Origin: Kribbella albertanoniae
Lineage (GTDB): Bacteria; Actinomycetota; Actinomycetes; Propionibacteriales; Kribbellaceae
Assembly: GCF_004348455.1 (NCBI RefSeq)
Contig: NZ_SMKA01000006.1
Span: 40,823 to 104,822, forward strand
Direction: 5' to 3'
DNA: 64,000 nt
The position numbers were made by a program, and so were the translations under genes. The notes below the pieces were generated by a model, which worked only from the letters and a program-made list of their open reading frames with translations, did no database searches and was not told the origin of the DNA. Shown here in pieces: positions 35,701 to 43,156 of this stretch (its first letter is position 1; every line of letters begins with the position of its first letter).

Positions 35701-35880
35701 TACGGTCAGGCACTGGCGCAGATTGCGGCCGTACACCGTGATCTGGGTGACGGCATCGAGTCTGCGAAGCACGCCCGCCGCGCCTATGCGGTCGGTATGG
35801 AGACTGGTGATGAGCTCCTTCGACGCCGGGCGCTCGGACTTCTCGGGTCGCTGGAAGACACCGCATTGCCACCAGAGTAG
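32707..35880 (+). CDS. AfsR-like SARP regulator with NB-ARC and TPR domains
   Basis: The 1,057-residue regulator has a winged helix (about 5-95, GVLGPLEVWQGERLLP and LLQGCISQLRRAL), a BTAD domain (about 100-250, LRERLWGVLMATLYALDRQAEALAAYRDLR), an NB-ARC ATPase with GTAGVGKTALTLYWAHQ and FLILLDNAYDAAQVRPLLP, and a long C-terminal TPR array. This matches the architecture of AfsR, a global activator of antibiotic synthesis in Streptomyces. The ATG at 32707 follows GGGGGAG closely; a GTG lies three bases earlier. The next gene is a methyltransferase, with repeats between that could be SARP sites. I saw no TTA codon here, unlike the other two SARP genes. Confidence 0.9.
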   Translation: MRTRYGVLGPLEVWQGERLLPIGGPQQKALLAILLMNANKVVSTDRLVEYLWGPRPPSTARSLLQGCISQLRRALRPDGASVVEHPLATRPPGYAFRVEEGQLDLLVFEQLVRTAAGVADAARRTQLFADALRCWRGPVLDGLDLPACREQIAQLDERRVYAVEQKIEADLAQGARVDMIGELKMEIRRQPLRERLWGVLMATLYALDRQAEALAAYRDLRVCLIEQLGIEPGPTLQELHRQVLVGASVDDLVIPVGRRPAGRLLPSPPAAHPAQLPAAPTTFVGRRRHLERLNDLLVDASITMALAVVSGTAGVGKTALTLYWAHQVKEQFPAGQLYVDLRGYGLSSRLRPIEAVAGFLSALGVSPERIPVELDHAAALYRSLVAGQRFLILLDNAYDAAQVRPLLPATPGCLVLVNGRGRLDGLVARDGGQLMTLDVLDAAEATALLTRVVGEVRVEAEPEAVVELVRLCARLPLALQITGANLIRRPQRRLADQVKELRTGELDALVIDDEGQSAVRAVFAQSYGALEPEARRMFSLLGLVPGPGFDAAAAAALAEVPLPLARTSLNRLVGSHLLDETEPDRFAFHELLRLYAREQAHLNHDTLERNLAHQRYIRWMFEMADAATRLLCPQLLRIPSDSRSPERHQDPAAALAWLNTERLNLVAIATVPTSGDDRAMAWMVADALRGYFWLRRHRVDWLAVASAGLAAAEAEGDLQAQAAAEFSLGMAKLCLNEHAEAMEHQSRALQLCEAAEWEEGCANALGNLGVLHFEIGEIETGLELHEQALMLNRRTGSQRGEAVNRENLAQVHLAAGRLREAGRHLWRALVLHHQTDYASGSTLEQLGILFGRRAEHCHAVNALRRAFDQYRTIGNVNGQAMTLAALAVVRTQSGSADEGLEEAQRAYELVQETGDRVTEACVLIRLASVQMDLGRYAEAAENHSEALSLATQTGARMPQTEALLGLSDVHLALGEPIQSRSYAKQALLLADNIGYQGLYGQALAQIAAVHRDLGDGIESAKHARRAYAVGMETGDELLRRRALGLLGSLEDTALPPE

Positions 35881-35942
35881 GTAATCGTCTGCGGACGGCA
35901 GATCTGAGTAGGCAATCCTTGGATCTGAGTAGTCTCCACTCA
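35875..35942 (+). promoter_or_regulatory. Phased GAGTAG repeats and TGAGT-N7-ACTCA dyad before methyltransferase
   Basis: GAGTAG occurs at 35875, 35906 and 35927, that is 31 and 21 bases apart, close to whole helical turns. The longer unit GATCTGAGTAG is an exact 11-base direct repeat (35901-35911 and 35922-35932). GAGTAGGTAATC and GAGTAGGCAATC differ by one base. The last copy forms TGAGT-AGTCTCC-ACTCA (35926-35942). SARP proteins are known to bind phased direct repeats near -35, so this is a credible target, 51-118 bases upstream of the ATG at 35993. Confidence 0.5.
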
Positions 35943-35992
35943 CGATCTATGACGTCGTTTCGCCGTAGAAATCTCTCAGGACAAGGAGAGGA

Positions 35993-37063
35993 ATGACTAT
36001 GGCGATCAACGAGGAAAGCTTGACGCAGTTTCTGGGCCGGTTCGTGGCTGACCTGGGCGCGACAGTTGCCGCAGGCAATGTTGTGATTGGTGATCGGCTT
36101 GGGCTGTACCGGGCCATGATGGCCGGCCCGGTGAGCCCCGAGGAGCTGGCTTCCAGGACCGGGACGGCGCGGCGGTATGTGGAGGAGTGGCTCCGCGGTC
36201 AGGCCGCCGGAGGGTACGTCGAGTACAACGCAGAGACCGGGCAGTACTGGTTGACCGAGGAGCAGTCGTTCGTGCTCACCGATCCGGAAGGCCCGGTGTT
36301 CGCGCCGGGAGCCTTCGAGCTCGCGGTGGGTGCCTTGCGTGCCCAGGACAGAATCATCGAGGCATTCCGGACCGGAGACGGTGTTGGCTGGCACGAGCAC
36401 CATACCGATGTCTTCACCGGCTGCGAGCGGGCGTTCAAGCCCTGGTACCGCGGCAGCTTGATCGACGCCTGGTTGCCGGCCCTGAACGACGACGTTGTGC
36501 AGAAGCTGAAGGCAGGCGCGTTGGTTGCGGACGTCGGATGCGGGCATGGAGCATCGACGGTGATGATGGCCGAAGCTTTTCCGAACTCGACCTTCCGAGG
36601 GGTGGACGGTCATCCCGCATCGATCGACCAAGCTCGTGAGCGCGCCAAGGACAACGATCTGGACGGCCGGGTCACGTTCGACGTGGCAGTTGCGCAGGAC
36701 TTTGGCAAGCTCGGTCCCGAGTTCGACCTGGTCACCACCTTCGACAGCCTTCACGACATGGGGGATCCACTCGGCGCGGCCCGCCACATCCGCGAGTCGC
36801 TGACCCCGGATGGCACCTGGATGATCGTCGAGCCTTATGCCGGCGACGAGGTCTCCGACAACCTGAACCCTGTCGGCCGCGTGTACTACTCGTTCTCGTC
36901 GTTTCTCTGCGTTCCGAACGCGCTGTCGCAGGAAGGCGGCTATTCGCTGGGTGCCCAGGCCGGTGAGCGACCGATCCACAGCTTGGTCCTGGACGCGGGC
37001 TTCACGAGGTTCCGGCGGGTCGCCGAGACACCGTTCAACATCGTGTACGAGGCCCGGCCGTGA
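35993..37063 (+). CDS. SAM methyltransferase with N-terminal winged helix (Rv2258c-like)
   Basis: The 356-residue protein has an N-terminal winged-helix part (about 10-95, SPEELASRTGTARRYVEEWLRGQAAGGY). A class I methyltransferase domain follows with VADVGCGHGASTVMMAEAF (about 178-196) and FDLVTTFDSLHDMGDPLGAARHI. Actinobacteria carry several such two-domain methyltransferases, and their substrates are mostly unknown. AAGGAGAG precedes two ATGs (35993 and 35999). It is preceded by phased repeats and overlaps the next methyltransferase (GTGA), so the two form a methylation operon, perhaps acting on the product of this cluster. Confidence 0.85.
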   Translation: MTMAINEESLTQFLGRFVADLGATVAAGNVVIGDRLGLYRAMMAGPVSPEELASRTGTARRYVEEWLRGQAAGGYVEYNAETGQYWLTEEQSFVLTDPEGPVFAPGAFELAVGALRAQDRIIEAFRTGDGVGWHEHHTDVFTGCERAFKPWYRGSLIDAWLPALNDDVVQKLKAGALVADVGCGHGASTVMMAEAFPNSTFRGVDGHPASIDQARERAKDNDLDGRVTFDVAVAQDFGKLGPEFDLVTTFDSLHDMGDPLGAARHIRESLTPDGTWMIVEPYAGDEVSDNLNPVGRVYYSFSSFLCVPNALSQEGGYSLGAQAGERPIHSLVLDAGFTRFRRVAETPFNIVYEARP

Positions 37064-37683
37064 CACCGGTGACCCAACGCTTCACGGCCGCGATCTACGA
37101 CCCCTTCTTGTGGATGGGCGAACAACGCGGCATGCGCCACCGCCGAGCGGCGTTGTTGAGCAACGGCAGCGGACGGGTGCTTGAGATCGGTGCGGGCACG
37201 GGCCTCAACCTGGCGCACTATCCCAGTGAGGTGGACGAACTGATCCTCACCGAACCGGTTCCCGCGATGTACGAACGCCTGTGCCGCAGGGCAAGGGGAG
37301 ACCGGAGAGCAACGGTGCTGGCTGCTGCCGGCGACTCGCTTCCGGTTGAAACCGGGAGCGTCGACGTCGTGACCTCCACGCTCGTTCTGTGCACTGTGCC
37401 CGAAGTCGACCCGGTCCTCGCGGAGGTCGCCAGGGTGCTGAAGCCAGGCGGCCGTCTGCTGTTCTGCGAGCACGTGCGCTCTGAAGGCCACCGAGCTGGA
37501 CGTCATCAGGACCGGTGGGCCGGCGCCTGGGCGAGGTTCGCCCAGGGATGTCGCTGTAACCGAGACCTCCTGGCAGCGCTCCAACGACATTTTCGCGTCG
37601 AGCACGTGCAGCACGAGCAGTGGATGGGCATGCCGAGGCTCGTCCAACCCTTGATCTTGGGCACGGCTCACCAGCTCGGGTGA
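37060..37683 (+). CDS. Class I SAM-dependent methyltransferase
   Basis: This compact 207-residue methyltransferase has RVLEIGAGTGLNLAHYP (motif I, about 39-55), SVDVVTSTLVLCTVPEVDPVLAEVARVLKPGGRLLFCEHV (motifs II and III) and a short C-terminal tail. The layout matches the METTL7/thiol-methyltransferase-like and UbiE-like groups. Its GTG start overlaps the stop of the preceding methyltransferase by four bases, so the pair is translationally coupled. The substrate is unknown. Confidence 0.85.
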   Translation: MTPVTQRFTAAIYDPFLWMGEQRGMRHRRAALLSNGSGRVLEIGAGTGLNLAHYPSEVDELILTEPVPAMYERLCRRARGDRRATVLAAAGDSLPVETGSVDVVTSTLVLCTVPEVDPVLAEVARVLKPGGRLLFCEHVRSEGHRAGRHQDRWAGAWARFAQGCRCNRDLLAALQRHFRVEHVQHEQWMGMPRLVQPLILGTAHQLG

Positions 37684-37729
37684 GCACGAGTCGGAACCAC
37701 ATTGAAGCGAAATTTCTGGGGGGCGCAAG

Positions 37730-39868
37730 ATGATCGAACTGTGCGATGTCGTGATAGAGACCAACGAAGAAGGAATCGCAGGACGCAACCGGGTGCAGCA
37801 GGTGCCGATCGACCCGCAGGTCACGGCAATGAGCGCGAGTTCCCGGCTCGCCAGGGGGGACTGGCACGGAGCCACTGGGGAGCTTGGCAGGCTGACCAGC
37901 GGGGATGGTCCTCTTGCTGTTGAGCTCTCCTGGCGTGCCGGTCTCGCGGCGTGTCAGCTGGGAGACCTCAAGACGGCGGAGCGGGTGCTGGGGCGCGGCC
38001 GCCGCGGTACAGGCGAACTCGCGAATGAGGCGATCCATGCTGCCTGCACGGCGACTGTCCACGCGGCCAGAGGTCGGCACGCTGAAGCCCTGGAAATGGC
38101 CGAGCACGCGACACAGTTGGCGGCTAAGGCATCCTCGCTGCAGGCGACTGCCGCAAGTCATACGGTGCTGAGCGAGGTGGCGGCGAAGGCTGCCGACTGG
38201 CGCGGGGCTGAGAGCAACTACCTAGTAGCCGTCGCGGCGGCCGAGCAGTCGCGCGACATCATCAACCTGATCCGGCTAGGGATCGGGCGTGGTGCACAGC
38301 TCACCGCGCAAGGGCTGCCGGCTGAGGCCCTCGAGGAACTGGGACAAGCGCTCGCCCTCGTCGATCAGTCGGGCTATGTCGTCCTCCGGCCTTGGGCGCT
38401 CACCGAGATCGGAGATGCCCATGTGCTGCGAAGCGAGTACGACGAGGCGTCTCGGCGGTACGGTGCAGCCCGCGACGGCTACCGTTCAATGAACTCTGCC
38501 GAGGTTGCCCGGCCAATGGCAGGACTCGGCTTGATCTACAGGTTGCAGGGTCAGGTCGAACAAGCCCGAGCTGCCTATGAGGACGCGATCCGGACCGCCC
38601 AGGCCGGGGGTTGGCGGGACACGGTGATGTTAGCGTCTGCTGGCTTGGCCCGCGTTCGGGCAGCTGACGACCTCGGCGCCGCGGCTGCGATGGCCGAACT
38701 TGCCACCGACGATGGTCCCAACCAGGTCGGTGCTCTTCTGGCGCGGGGCTGGATCGGCCTCCTGAAGGGTGACCATACTGGTGCGGAGGTCCAGGCAAAG
38801 TCAGCCGCAGAGGCTGCACGGTGCCGTTGGGACCAGGCGGGACTGGCTGAGGCGCTGGAACTGATGGCGTGTGTGCGCCCGGACCTGGCCGCCCGGCGGC
38901 TTGCGGAGGCTGCTGCGATCTGGACCGACGTCGGCAATGCCTTCGGGGTTGCACGGGCCGGTCTGTTGGCGGCAACGCTGCGCGCCGACAGAGCAGGGGC
39001 GCTTGGAGAAGCCGAAAAGCTTCGCCAGTTGGGCGCCCGGCGAGAGTGGACCGGAATCGCCGATGGCCTGGCGGTAGCCAGGCTAGCGCCGGCCTTGCGG
39101 ATCGATGCTCTCGGCAAGTTTCAGGTCGTACGCGAAGGAGCTGTGGTGGCGGCCACGGAGTGGCAGTCGAAAAAGGCGCGCGACGTCCTCAAGATTCTGT
39201 TGTCGCGGCGAGGCGGCCCTATCACGCGTGACGAGTTGCACTCGTTGCTGTGGCCAGAAGACGCGCACCTGGCGTCCAACCGGCTTTCGGTAGTTCTCAC
39301 GGTGCTCCGCACCGTCTTGGACGGTTCGCGCGCCGATCGAATCAGCAACCCTGCGGTGGTATCTGATCGCAACATTGTCCGGCTGGACCTGACAGTCGTT
39401 GATACAGACGTGGAGCGGTACATCGAGACCGCCTCGGCTGCACTCGAGTCATGGCGCCGGCAAGGCTCCGATGCTCTCGTCTCCCTGCAGTCGGCCGTGT
39501 CGGCGTACACCGGAGTCTTCTGCGCAGAGGATACCTACGAGTCCTGGGCAGAGCCGATGCGCGATGAACTGTCCGCGTTGCACGCATCGGTGCTTCGCGC
39601 GCTGGGTGCTGCGGCCGAAGCAACCGACGAGGTCGATCTGGCTGTCTGGTCGTTTCTTGCACTGCTTCGACAGGATCCGTACGACGAGTCGACGTACCTC
39701 GATCTCATTACGCTGCTGCAGGAATCCGGTCGGTACGGCGACGCGCGCCGCCATTACCGGCAGTACATCGAGCGCATGGAAGAGATCGACGTGCGGCCGA
39801 CGCCCTTCCCAGCTGGGATGAGCGTCGGCGACGGTCCGCGAAGGCGCCGTGTGGTGGCTGCCGGCTGA
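37730..39868 (+). CDS. Regulator with C-terminal SARP (winged helix + BTAD) module
   Basis: The 712-residue protein has the reverse domain order of a standard SARP. The N-terminal 440 residues are TPR-like helices. The C-terminal part carries a winged helix (about 450-530, DALGKFQVVREGAVV then ARDVLKILLSRRGGPITRDELHSLLWPED) and a BTAD domain (about 545-690, WSFLALLRQDPYDESTYLDLITLLQESG). This order is known in some actinobacterial activators. No ATPase is present. Codon 301 (38630-38632) is TTA, suggesting bldA-like translational control. A GGGGGG tract lies shortly before the ATG. It follows the methyltransferase pair by 46 bases. Confidence 0.85.
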   Translation: MIELCDVVIETNEEGIAGRNRVQQVPIDPQVTAMSASSRLARGDWHGATGELGRLTSGDGPLAVELSWRAGLAACQLGDLKTAERVLGRGRRGTGELANEAIHAACTATVHAARGRHAEALEMAEHATQLAAKASSLQATAASHTVLSEVAAKAADWRGAESNYLVAVAAAEQSRDIINLIRLGIGRGAQLTAQGLPAEALEELGQALALVDQSGYVVLRPWALTEIGDAHVLRSEYDEASRRYGAARDGYRSMNSAEVARPMAGLGLIYRLQGQVEQARAAYEDAIRTAQAGGWRDTVMLASAGLARVRAADDLGAAAAMAELATDDGPNQVGALLARGWIGLLKGDHTGAEVQAKSAAEAARCRWDQAGLAEALELMACVRPDLAARRLAEAAAIWTDVGNAFGVARAGLLAATLRADRAGALGEAEKLRQLGARREWTGIADGLAVARLAPALRIDALGKFQVVREGAVVAATEWQSKKARDVLKILLSRRGGPITRDELHSLLWPEDAHLASNRLSVVLTVLRTVLDGSRADRISNPAVVSDRNIVRLDLTVVDTDVERYIETASAALESWRRQGSDALVSLQSAVSAYTGVFCAEDTYESWAEPMRDELSALHASVLRALGAAAEATDEVDLAVWSFLALLRQDPYDESTYLDLITLLQESGRYGDARRHYRQYIERMEEIDVRPTPFPAGMSVGDGPRRRRVVAAG

Positions 39869-40304
39869 CGCTGATGTGTCAGCTCGCAGTTGTCGTCCCC
39901 TGGATGGAGTATGACGAGCCACTCCGCGCCCTGGGGCATACCGAGGAGCGTAAGCATGAAGAACTCCCTTCCAGAAGTATGTGCTCGGGACGTAGTCATC
40001 GTGCGCCGAGGCGATGGGGAACTCCTGGGCACGGCGGCTAACAGGCTGCGCACATCTTTCCCGAAGCCGGCTGTGACGGAATGGGAGACGGCGCCTTGAA
40101 GTGCAGTCTCGGCCCGGGCGACCACGCAAGGGCCGGACCGTGCCACCTGGCGCCGTTGTGGGCGGCGAGCCGGCTCCCCTCCGCCCCGGGCGGCGGTCGT
40201 CCACCCGCTGGGGCCGCCCGACCGACGCAGACCCCACCTGCTCGCTCGGTCGAGTGGCGGCCCCAGCGGCACCGGCCGACTGTTGAGATACTGGAGGTTC
40301 GTTC
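39869..40304. other. 436-base gap without intact gene
   Basis: The space between the C-terminal SARP gene and the methyltransferase gene holds only the short tatA remnant on the minus strand (39907-39957). The rest is GC-rich, with open frames on both strands that show no recognisable protein features. A promoter for the methyltransferase at 40305 should lie near its right end, but I cannot point to it. Confidence 0.5.
39907..39957 (-). pseudogene. Truncated tatA-like gene remnant
   Basis: Minus-strand codons from an ATG at 39957 read MLTLLGMPQGAEWLVIL. The intact tatA-like gene at 52359 reads MIPNLGMPQGGEWLVIL over the same 17 residues; 12 or more are identical, and the DNA is similar too. 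After this the frame continues as HPGDDNCEL with no membrane helix, so the helix and amphipathic tail are lost. A GGGAG sequence remains before the ATG. It appears to be the broken 5' end of a second tatA copy, lying against the SARP gene end. Confidence 0.6.
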
Positions 40305-41117
40305 ATGACCGTGCATCCTGACCTTGAGTCCCTTACCCAACGTCAGCGGGTGACTTGGGCAGCTGGCGACTTCGGCCGGATCGGCTCGCTTGTCGTGCTG
40401 CCGCCAGAACTCCTGTGCGAGGCTCTGGACATCCATCCTGACGAAAAGGTTCTCGATGTCGGCGCAGGCAACGGTGCCGCCTCCTTGGCGGCAGCGCGGC
40501 GATGGGCTGATGTCACCGCACTGGACTTCGTCGAGCACCTGCTCGAGTCGGCCCGGAAGGCGGCCGCTGTCCAGAACCTTCGGCTTCGAACGAAAGTCGG
40601 CGACGCACAAGCCCTGCCGTTCAAGGATGGCAGCTTCGACGTCGTGCTTTCGACGTACGGCGCGATGTTCGCTCCTGACCAGCAGCGAACGGCTGATGAA
40701 CTGGTTCGCGTCTGCAGGAGCGGCGGCCGGATCGGTATGACCAACTGGACGCCGGACTCTTTGGTGGATGGGATCTTCAAGACCGTTGCGGCGCACGTTC
40801 CACGCCCGGCCGGTCTACGCTCGGCCAGTGAGTGGGGCACGCGCCGGCGACTCGAAGAATTGTTCGGCGATCGGATCAGCGCGCTACAGATCCTCGACCG
40901 TGAGTTCGTCTTCCGGTTCCCGTCGGACGAGTACATGCTGGAGTACTACCGTGCCTGGTACGGCCCAACCCTGGAGGCCTTTGACGCGCTGGACCGTGAG
41001 GGCCAGGCAAGACTGTCTGCCGACCTCTTGGACCTGTACCGTCGGCACAACCGTGCGACGGACGGCACCTTGGTTGCGACCAGCCACTACGCCGAAGTCG
41101 TCGCCGTCGTGGCCTAG
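40305..41117 (+). CDS. SAM-dependent methyltransferase (UbiE/Methyltransf_11 type)
   Basis: The 270-residue class I methyltransferase shows KVLDVGAGNGAASLAAARR (motif I, about 48-66), ALDFVEHLLESARKAA, GDAQALPFKDGSFDVVLSTYGAMFAPDQQRTADELVRVCRSGG and a C-terminal substrate cap. Small actinobacterial enzymes like this methylate quinones, lipids or secondary metabolites. It ends in a CTAG shared with the stop of the convergent GNAT-like gene. It is the fourth methyltransferase in the region but stands alone, after a 436-base gap. Confidence 0.85.
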   Translation: MTVHPDLESLTQRQRVTWAAGDFGRIGSLVVLPPELLCEALDIHPDEKVLDVGAGNGAASLAAARRWADVTALDFVEHLLESARKAAAVQNLRLRTKVGDAQALPFKDGSFDVVLSTYGAMFAPDQQRTADELVRVCRSGGRIGMTNWTPDSLVDGIFKTVAAHVPRPAGLRSASEWGTRRRLEELFGDRISALQILDREFVFRFPSDEYMLEYYRAWYGPTLEAFDALDREGQARLSADLLDLYRRHNRATDGTLVATSHYAEVVAVVA

Positions 41118-41794
41118 TGTTTCACCAGCAATGCTTCAGACCCGACCGGTATGAAGCCGGCGGCGAGGAACGCGCGCAGGGACGCGGCGTTACCTGGCGT
41201 CACCTGCGCCCACACATGCGAGCCAACCGGTACCAGAGCACGCGCAGCACGAGCCAATGTCCTGCCGCGCCCTATGCCCCTGGCTTCCTCAGGAACCTCA
41301 ACAGCACACTCGAGGCGCCCGGCGACACCACGGCCAACGAGTACGAGCCCACCCGCGGCATGACCGAACACTCGCACTTCATCCCGATGCAGCTGGGCGC
41401 GCCTAACCCGCGGATGCTCGGGATCTGCGAGGTCGACCAACACCGACAACAACTCCTCCCGCTCGTCGTCAGCGGCTAAGGCCGGGGCAAGCAGCAGCGC
41501 GTCAATCGCATTCACCCGCCGCCCAGTAGCTTTCTCCAGCGCCGACAGAAAAGGCGGGTTCAGAGGAGCGGATGGATCCTGGCTCGGTAGCAGGCTGTGA
41601 ACCCACGCGGAGGAGACGTCGGCTGCGACGACGATGTGAGCAGTCAGACCGACGACGCAGGAGTCCCGCTCGGACGGGGCCGCGACAACGCTGACGCTGA
41701 GATCCGGCGCAGGGAACACGCCCAGTTCGACATTGCGAAGGATGCTTCCGAGAGTGGCCGTCACCGGCTCGATTGATGCGCTGTGTTCATCCAC
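41114..41794 (-). CDS. GNAT-fold acetyltransferase-like protein
   Basis: The 226-residue protein has a N-terminal part with little similarity and a C-terminal GNAT-like domain. AGRLECAVEVPEEARGIGRGRTLARAARALVP contains the R/Q-x-x-G-x-G/A acetyl-CoA loop (ARGIGRG), and VTPGNAASLRAFLAAGFIPVGSEALLV is the usual last helix-strand. The first domain could be a second degenerate GNAT unit. The GTG at 41794 is the likely start. The acceptor is unknown. Its stop codon uses the same CTAG as the convergent methyltransferase gene. Confidence 0.7.
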   Translation of the reverse strand: MDEHSASIEPVTATLGSILRNVELGVFPAPDLSVSVVAAPSERDSCVVGLTAHIVVAADVSSAWVHSLLPSQDPSAPLNPPFLSALEKATGRRVNAIDALLLAPALAADDEREELLSVLVDLADPEHPRVRRAQLHRDEVRVFGHAAGGLVLVGRGVAGRLECAVEVPEEARGIGRGRTLARAARALVPVGSHVWAQVTPGNAASLRAFLAAGFIPVGSEALLVKH

Positions 41795-41928
41795 GCCCCT
41801 ATTGTCCCAAGGCGGCCTACCAGCAGCCTGTGAGCTCGCTTTGGGCCAAGCCCCTTTGGTGGTTCGGGGTCTGACGGAGGCGAGTGGCGGTGTCCCCGGT
41901 CCGCCGCCACTCACCTTTCAGGGGTGGC

Positions 41929-43023
41929 TCACGGGCAGCCGGACTGCTTTTCGACCTTGCACGTGTCGGTTCCGGCGTCGCCGAGACCGGTGTCGAAGCC
42001 GGCGTCGCCGATCAGGATGTCGTTGCCCGCGCCGCCGCGGAGAACGTCGTCGCCGCCGCGGCCCTCGATGAGGTCGTCCCCCGAGGATCCGTCGAGGTCG
42101 TTGGCGCTGTCGCTGCCGATCAGGGTGTCGGCCGCGACTCCACCGAGCAGGTTCTCGACGTCGGCGCGGATGTCGTCCTTCTCACCCGGAGCACCATCGT
42201 TCGCGACGTTGTCGATGCTGAGGCTCAATGGTGTGTAGCGCAGCATGTAGTGGGCTGCGTCGATGCCAGGCCCTCCGGACATCACGTCGGCGCCGGCATC
42301 ACCGATGAGGATGTCGTCACCGTCCAGTGCCAGCAGCTTGTCGTTTCCTGGACCGCCGTCCATCCGGTTGGGCGCCGCGCTACCGACCAACAGGTCGCTG
42401 CCCTGACCGCCAGTCAGGTTCTCCACGTCGGAGTGAATGTTGCTGTTTTCACCCGCGGCGCCATCATTCGCGAGGTCGTCGAGACGGATCTCCAGGTCGG
42501 CGATCGCGCCGTAGGTCACTCGGTCATTTCCGGGGCCGCCGACCACATCATCGGTGCCACCCAGTACCTGAGCGACGTCATCGCCTGGTCCAAGGTCGAT
42601 CCACTCCGGCGAAGCGCTCCCGTTGACGGTGTCGCTACCGGAACCGGCCACCAGCCGGGCCGGAAAATCGGTGCGGTGATTGATCGAGTCGTTGCCATCA
42701 CCAGTCTCGACAATCACCTCGGTGACTGCCTTCAGTGGACACTCGACCCGGCTGCTGGTCCCGACGGTCACGCACGGCGCGCTTGTGACGAAGTCCCGTC
42801 CGAGTTCGTCCACCACGACCCTGGGCGGTCGATCTGCCGGAAATGCCGTCACGTAGATCGTCGGATGGTCGTCCTGCGGTCCGCCGAGAACCCGCAGTAC
42901 CCCGTCCTCGAGGGTCACCTTGATCGGGGTCGTCACACCGGCCGCCGGTGAGTGGACCGCCAGCGCGATCAGTACGCCGACGACCACTGTCGATAGCTTG
43001 AATCTCCGTGCATTCCTTGTCAT
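41929..43023 (-). CDS. Secreted RTX-like calcium-binding beta-roll protein
   Basis: The 364-residue protein has a signal peptide (FKLSTVVVGVLIALAVHSPAAG) and an N-terminal 90-residue part with one Cys pair, followed by RTX-type repeats from about 110 on: GDGNDSIN, GGPGNDRV, GGPGNDKL, GDDILIGDAG, GRGGDDVLRGGAGND. A longer module ending in DVENL-GG repeats twice (near 185 and 265), interrupting the nonapeptides. Sec export rather than type I secretion is indicated, as no C-terminal type I signal or transporter is near. Calcium-stabilised surface or matrix structure is the likely role. The ATG at 43023 follows GAGGA by 6 bases. Confidence 0.82.
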   Translation of the reverse strand: MTRNARRFKLSTVVVGVLIALAVHSPAAGVTTPIKVTLEDGVLRVLGGPQDDHPTIYVTAFPADRPPRVVVDELGRDFVTSAPCVTVGTSSRVECPLKAVTEVIVETGDGNDSINHRTDFPARLVAGSGSDTVNGSASPEWIDLGPGDDVAQVLGGTDDVVGGPGNDRVTYGAIADLEIRLDDLANDGAAGENSNIHSDVENLTGGQGSDLLVGSAAPNRMDGGPGNDKLLALDGDDILIGDAGADVMSGGPGIDAAHYMLRYTPLSLSIDNVANDGAPGEKDDIRADVENLLGGVAADTLIGSDSANDLDGSSGDDLIEGRGGDDVLRGGAGNDILIGDAGFDTGLGDAGTDTCKVEKQSGCP

Positions 43024-43156
43024 GGCCATTCCTCGAAGGTTGCACGTCAGCCTGGGCAATTGATGGGGATCCGTGCCGTTCCCTCAGACCTGCGTCGTAG
43101 CCTCGCCGGTCTGGGGCGCGGCACGGGACCGGCCGGCCCTGGTGTTGGAGCAGACG

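Noticed and set aside
35114..37066. A 650-codon minus-strand frame
   Set aside because: It is antisense to a SARP gene and a methyltransferase gene, both with clear domains.
39890..40099. A plus-strand 69-codon gene
   Set aside because: It overlaps the tatA remnant in antisense, has no ribosome-binding site and shows no protein features.
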